This document shows, piece after piece, positions 62,372-64,000 of a stretch of DNA of 64,000 nucleotides. The translations under genes were made by a program, and so were the position numbers. The notes under the pieces were generated by a model. That model was not told the origin of the DNA. It did not search any database and worked only from the letters and a program-made list of their open reading frames with translations. How positions within the stretch are numbered: position 1 is the first letter of the stretch; every line of letters starts with the position of its first letter. Source of the DNA: Halorientalis sp. IM1011 (GTDB taxonomy: Archaea > Halobacteriota > Halobacteria > Halobacteriales > Haloarculaceae). Where the stretch lies: the NCBI RefSeq assembly GCF_001989615.1, contig NZ_CP019067.1:1550001-1614000 (forward strand), in the 5' to 3' direction.

Positions 62372-62557
62372 ATGAGCCTTAAGGAGGGACTTCCGACCGA
62401 GAGCGAGCAGTCCGCAGAGACCGACCGCCGGACGGACTCGGAGTCTCTCCCACCGACAGCGGAGCCCCCGGCGACTGGACTCCGCGGGAAGCTGGCGCGA
62501 TTCAGTCGCGAGTGGTCGCGCCGCTACGTCGAGATGCGGGTCGAAGCCCGGAAATAA
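62372..62557 (+). CDS. Small haloarchaeal protein, function unknown
   Basis: A 61-residue protein, MSLKEGLPTESEQSAETDRR, an acidic disordered segment, then a basic amphipathic C-terminus (LRGKLARFSREWSRRYVEMR, ending VEARK). Could bind nucleic acid or a membrane surface. Leaderless start from the box at 62336-62344. It converges with uvrB, 76 nt between stops. No family recognised. Confidence 0.55.
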   Translation: MSLKEGLPTESEQSAETDRRTDSESLPPTAEPPATGLRGKLARFSREWSRRYVEMRVEARK

Positions 62558-62633
62558 CGACTCCGCGGTCCGATTCGGCGAATCCGTTTTTCCGTCGAGC
62601 AATCGCTCGCCAGCGGCGGGGCCGTCCGGCCAG

Positions 62634-64000
62634 TCAGAACTCGTCGGCCGGTTCCGGGACGACGCCTTCCTCGTCGGTCTCCATCTCGAACTCCTGGCGG
62701 AGTTCGCGGATACGGTCGCGGATGTCCGCCGCGAGCTCGAACTCCAGGTTGTCGGCGGCCTCCGTCATGCGCTCTTCGAGTTCGGCGATCAACTGCTCGG
62801 CCTCGCCCTCGTCGTCGGGGTCCATCCCGGCGACGCCGCCGGTGTCGGTCTCGGCACCGGGGAGGTTCGTCTCGCCGACGGGCTTGTCGATGGTCGTCGG
62901 TTCGAAGCCGTGTTCCTCGTTGTACTCCTGCTGGATCTCCCGGCGTCGGTTGGTCTCCTCGATGGCCGACTCCATGGCCCCGCTCACCTCGTCGGCGTAC
63001 AGCACGACCTCGCCGTTGACGTTGCGGGCGGCCCGGCCCATCGTCTGGACCAGCGTCGTCTCGCTCCGGAGGAAGCCCTCCTGGTCGGCGTCGAGGATGG
63101 CCACGAGGCTCACCTCGGGGATGTCAAGCCCCTCCCGGAGGAGGTTGATGCCGACGAGCACGTCGATCTCGCCCAAGCGGAGCGAGCGGATGATCTCGTG
63201 GCGCTCGAGCGTGTCGGTCTCGTCGTGCATGTAGGCCACGTCGACACCGGCCTCCTCGAGGTACTCGGTGAGGTCCTCGGCCATCCGCTTGGTGAGGGTG
63301 GTGACGAGGGTGCGTTCGTCGCGCTCGATGCGCTCGTCGATCCGGTCCATGAGGTCGTCGACCTGTCCCGTCGCGTCGGCGATCTCCACCGCGGGGTCGA
63401 CGAGGTGTGTGGGGCGAACGATCTGTTCGACCACCTGCTCTGAGACCTCGCGCTCGTAGTCGCTCGGCGTGGCGCTGACGAACAGCGTCTGATTGGTCTT
63501 CTCCTCGAACTCCTCGAAGGTGAGCGGGCGGTTGTCGAAGGCGGTGGGGAGCCGGAAGCCGTTCTCGACGAGGCTCTCCTTCCGGCTCTTGTCGCCCTCG
63601 TACTGGCCGCGGATCTGCGGGACGGTCTGGTGGGACTCGTCGATGACGGTGAGGAAGTCGTCCGGGAAGTAATCCAGCAGGGTGTAGGGGGCTTCGCCCG
63701 AATCGCGGTCCGAGAGGTGGACCGAGTAGTTCTCGATGCCCGAACAGTAGCCGGTCTCCCGCAGCATCTCCAGATCGAAGGTGGTGCGTTCCTCGATGCG
63801 CTGGGCGGCGACGGCGTCGCCCTGGCGCTCGAAGTATCGGACTCGCTGTTCGAGCAACTCCTCGATCTCCTCGATAGCCCGGTCCAGTCGGTCCTCGGGG
63901 ATCGAGTAGTGCTCCGCGGGGTGGAGCAGGACGGCGGGGTCGGTGCTCTTGACCTCGCCTTCGAGAGGGTCGATCTTCAGGAGGCGGTCGATCTCGTCGC
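62634..64000 (-). CDS. uvrB: Excinuclease ABC subunit B, 5' truncated by the window edge
   Basis: The minus-strand frame is open to base 64000, so the N-terminal helicase domain lies outside the window; about 455 residues are present. Visible parts: the segment [20 protein letters not shown] typical of domain 2, [19 protein letters not shown], the helicase motifs [60 protein letters not shown] (DExx/motif V region) and [18 protein letters not shown], and a C-terminal UVR motif ([20 protein letters not shown]). It loads at lesions with UvrA and recruits UvrC (gene at 55666-57423). Bacterial-type NER. Confidence 0.95.
   Translation of the reverse strand, partial: DEIDRLLKIDPLEGEVKSTDPAVLLHPAEHYSIPEDRLDRAIEEIEELLEQRVRYFERQGDAVAAQRIEERTTFDLEMLRETGYCSGIENYSVHLSDRDSGEAPYTLLDYFPDDFLTVIDESHQTVPQIRGQYEGDKSRKESLVENGFRLPTAFDNRPLTFEEFEEKTNQTLFVSATPSDYEREVSEQVVEQIVRPTHLVDPAVEIADATGQVDDLMDRIDERIERDERTLVTTLTKRMAEDLTEYLEEAGVDVAYMHDETDTLERHEIIRSLRLGEIDVLVGINLLREGLDIPEVSLVAILDADQEGFLRSETTLVQTMGRAARNVNGEVVLYADEVSGAMESAIEETNRRREIQQEYNEEHGFEPTTIDKPVGETNLPGAETDTGGVAGMDPDDEGEAEQLIAELEERMTEAADNLEFELAADIRDRIRELRQEFEMETDEEGVVPEPADEF

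Overview
The window is chromosomal DNA of an extremely halophilic archaeon (class Halobacteria). The evidence is high G+C, strongly acidic proteins, leaderless genes about 28 nt downstream of TTTAA/CTTAT-type TATA boxes, archaeal ribosomal and SRP genes, a tRNA with a bulge-helix-bulge intron, and Tat/lipobox secretion signals. A member of the Haloarculaceae or a relative is likely, but I cannot name the genus. No phage, transposase, CRISPR array, rRNA or replication origin was seen. Coding density is high and no gene-free stretch exceeds 300 nt.

Layout. 0-2.8 kb: 3' part of a DabA-type inorganic carbon accumulation gene and a ribbon-helix-helix regulator. 2.9-8.4 kb: a tightly overlapping four-gene operon of a divergent NRAMP-fold permease, hydantoinase/oxoprolinase subunits HyuA and HyuB, and a maleate isomerase/Asp-Glu racemase-like enzyme. 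8.4-11.7 kb (minus): rplX-pfdA-ftsY-srp54. 11.7-20.6 kb: SurE, a split MgtE-type Mg2+ channel pair, a gate-domain protein, a small zinc-finger protein, a CBS-MaoC fusion, a nuclease-lamin tail lipoprotein, an FG-GAP lipoprotein, and a HAD/UPF0201/UPF0200 operon. 20.7 kb: intron-containing tRNA-Arg(TCT). 20.8-24.2 kb: a CNNM-like protein, tif6-rpl31e-rpl39e, and a ZIP transporter.

24-34.9 kb: RNA 2',3'-cyclic phosphodiesterase, TPR protein, DUF424, an enolase-superfamily enzyme, thioesterase, SufS, AzlCD, SufU, a PAS histidine kinase, RtcA, an HTH regulator and threonine synthase. 35-50 kb: an SLC13/TrkA-C permease and an amino-acid biosynthesis neighbourhood (serA, serB, metY, metX, a second metY, and a class V aminotransferase that could supply the phosphoserine transaminase step). 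50-64 kb: bacterial-type NAD+-dependent DNA ligase, UvrC and the 3' part of UvrB, separated by envelope proteins, a tandem pair of small paralogues, a cell-surface protein with four two-cysteine repeats, an SPFH protein, a universal stress protein and a TauE/SafE exporter.

Most interesting points: (1) the NRAMP-fold protein has lost its metal-binding signature and is locked in an operon with hyuAB and a racemase, suggesting an organic-substrate uptake and processing module; (2) a 39-bp double palindrome encodes exactly 13 extra residues inside a CBS domain; (3) three intergenic hairpins share an 11-nt core with a GNA triloop but have different complementary arms; (4) a surface protein has four modules, each with two cysteines exactly 33 residues apart; (5) a HAD protein has alanine in place of the nucleophilic aspartate.
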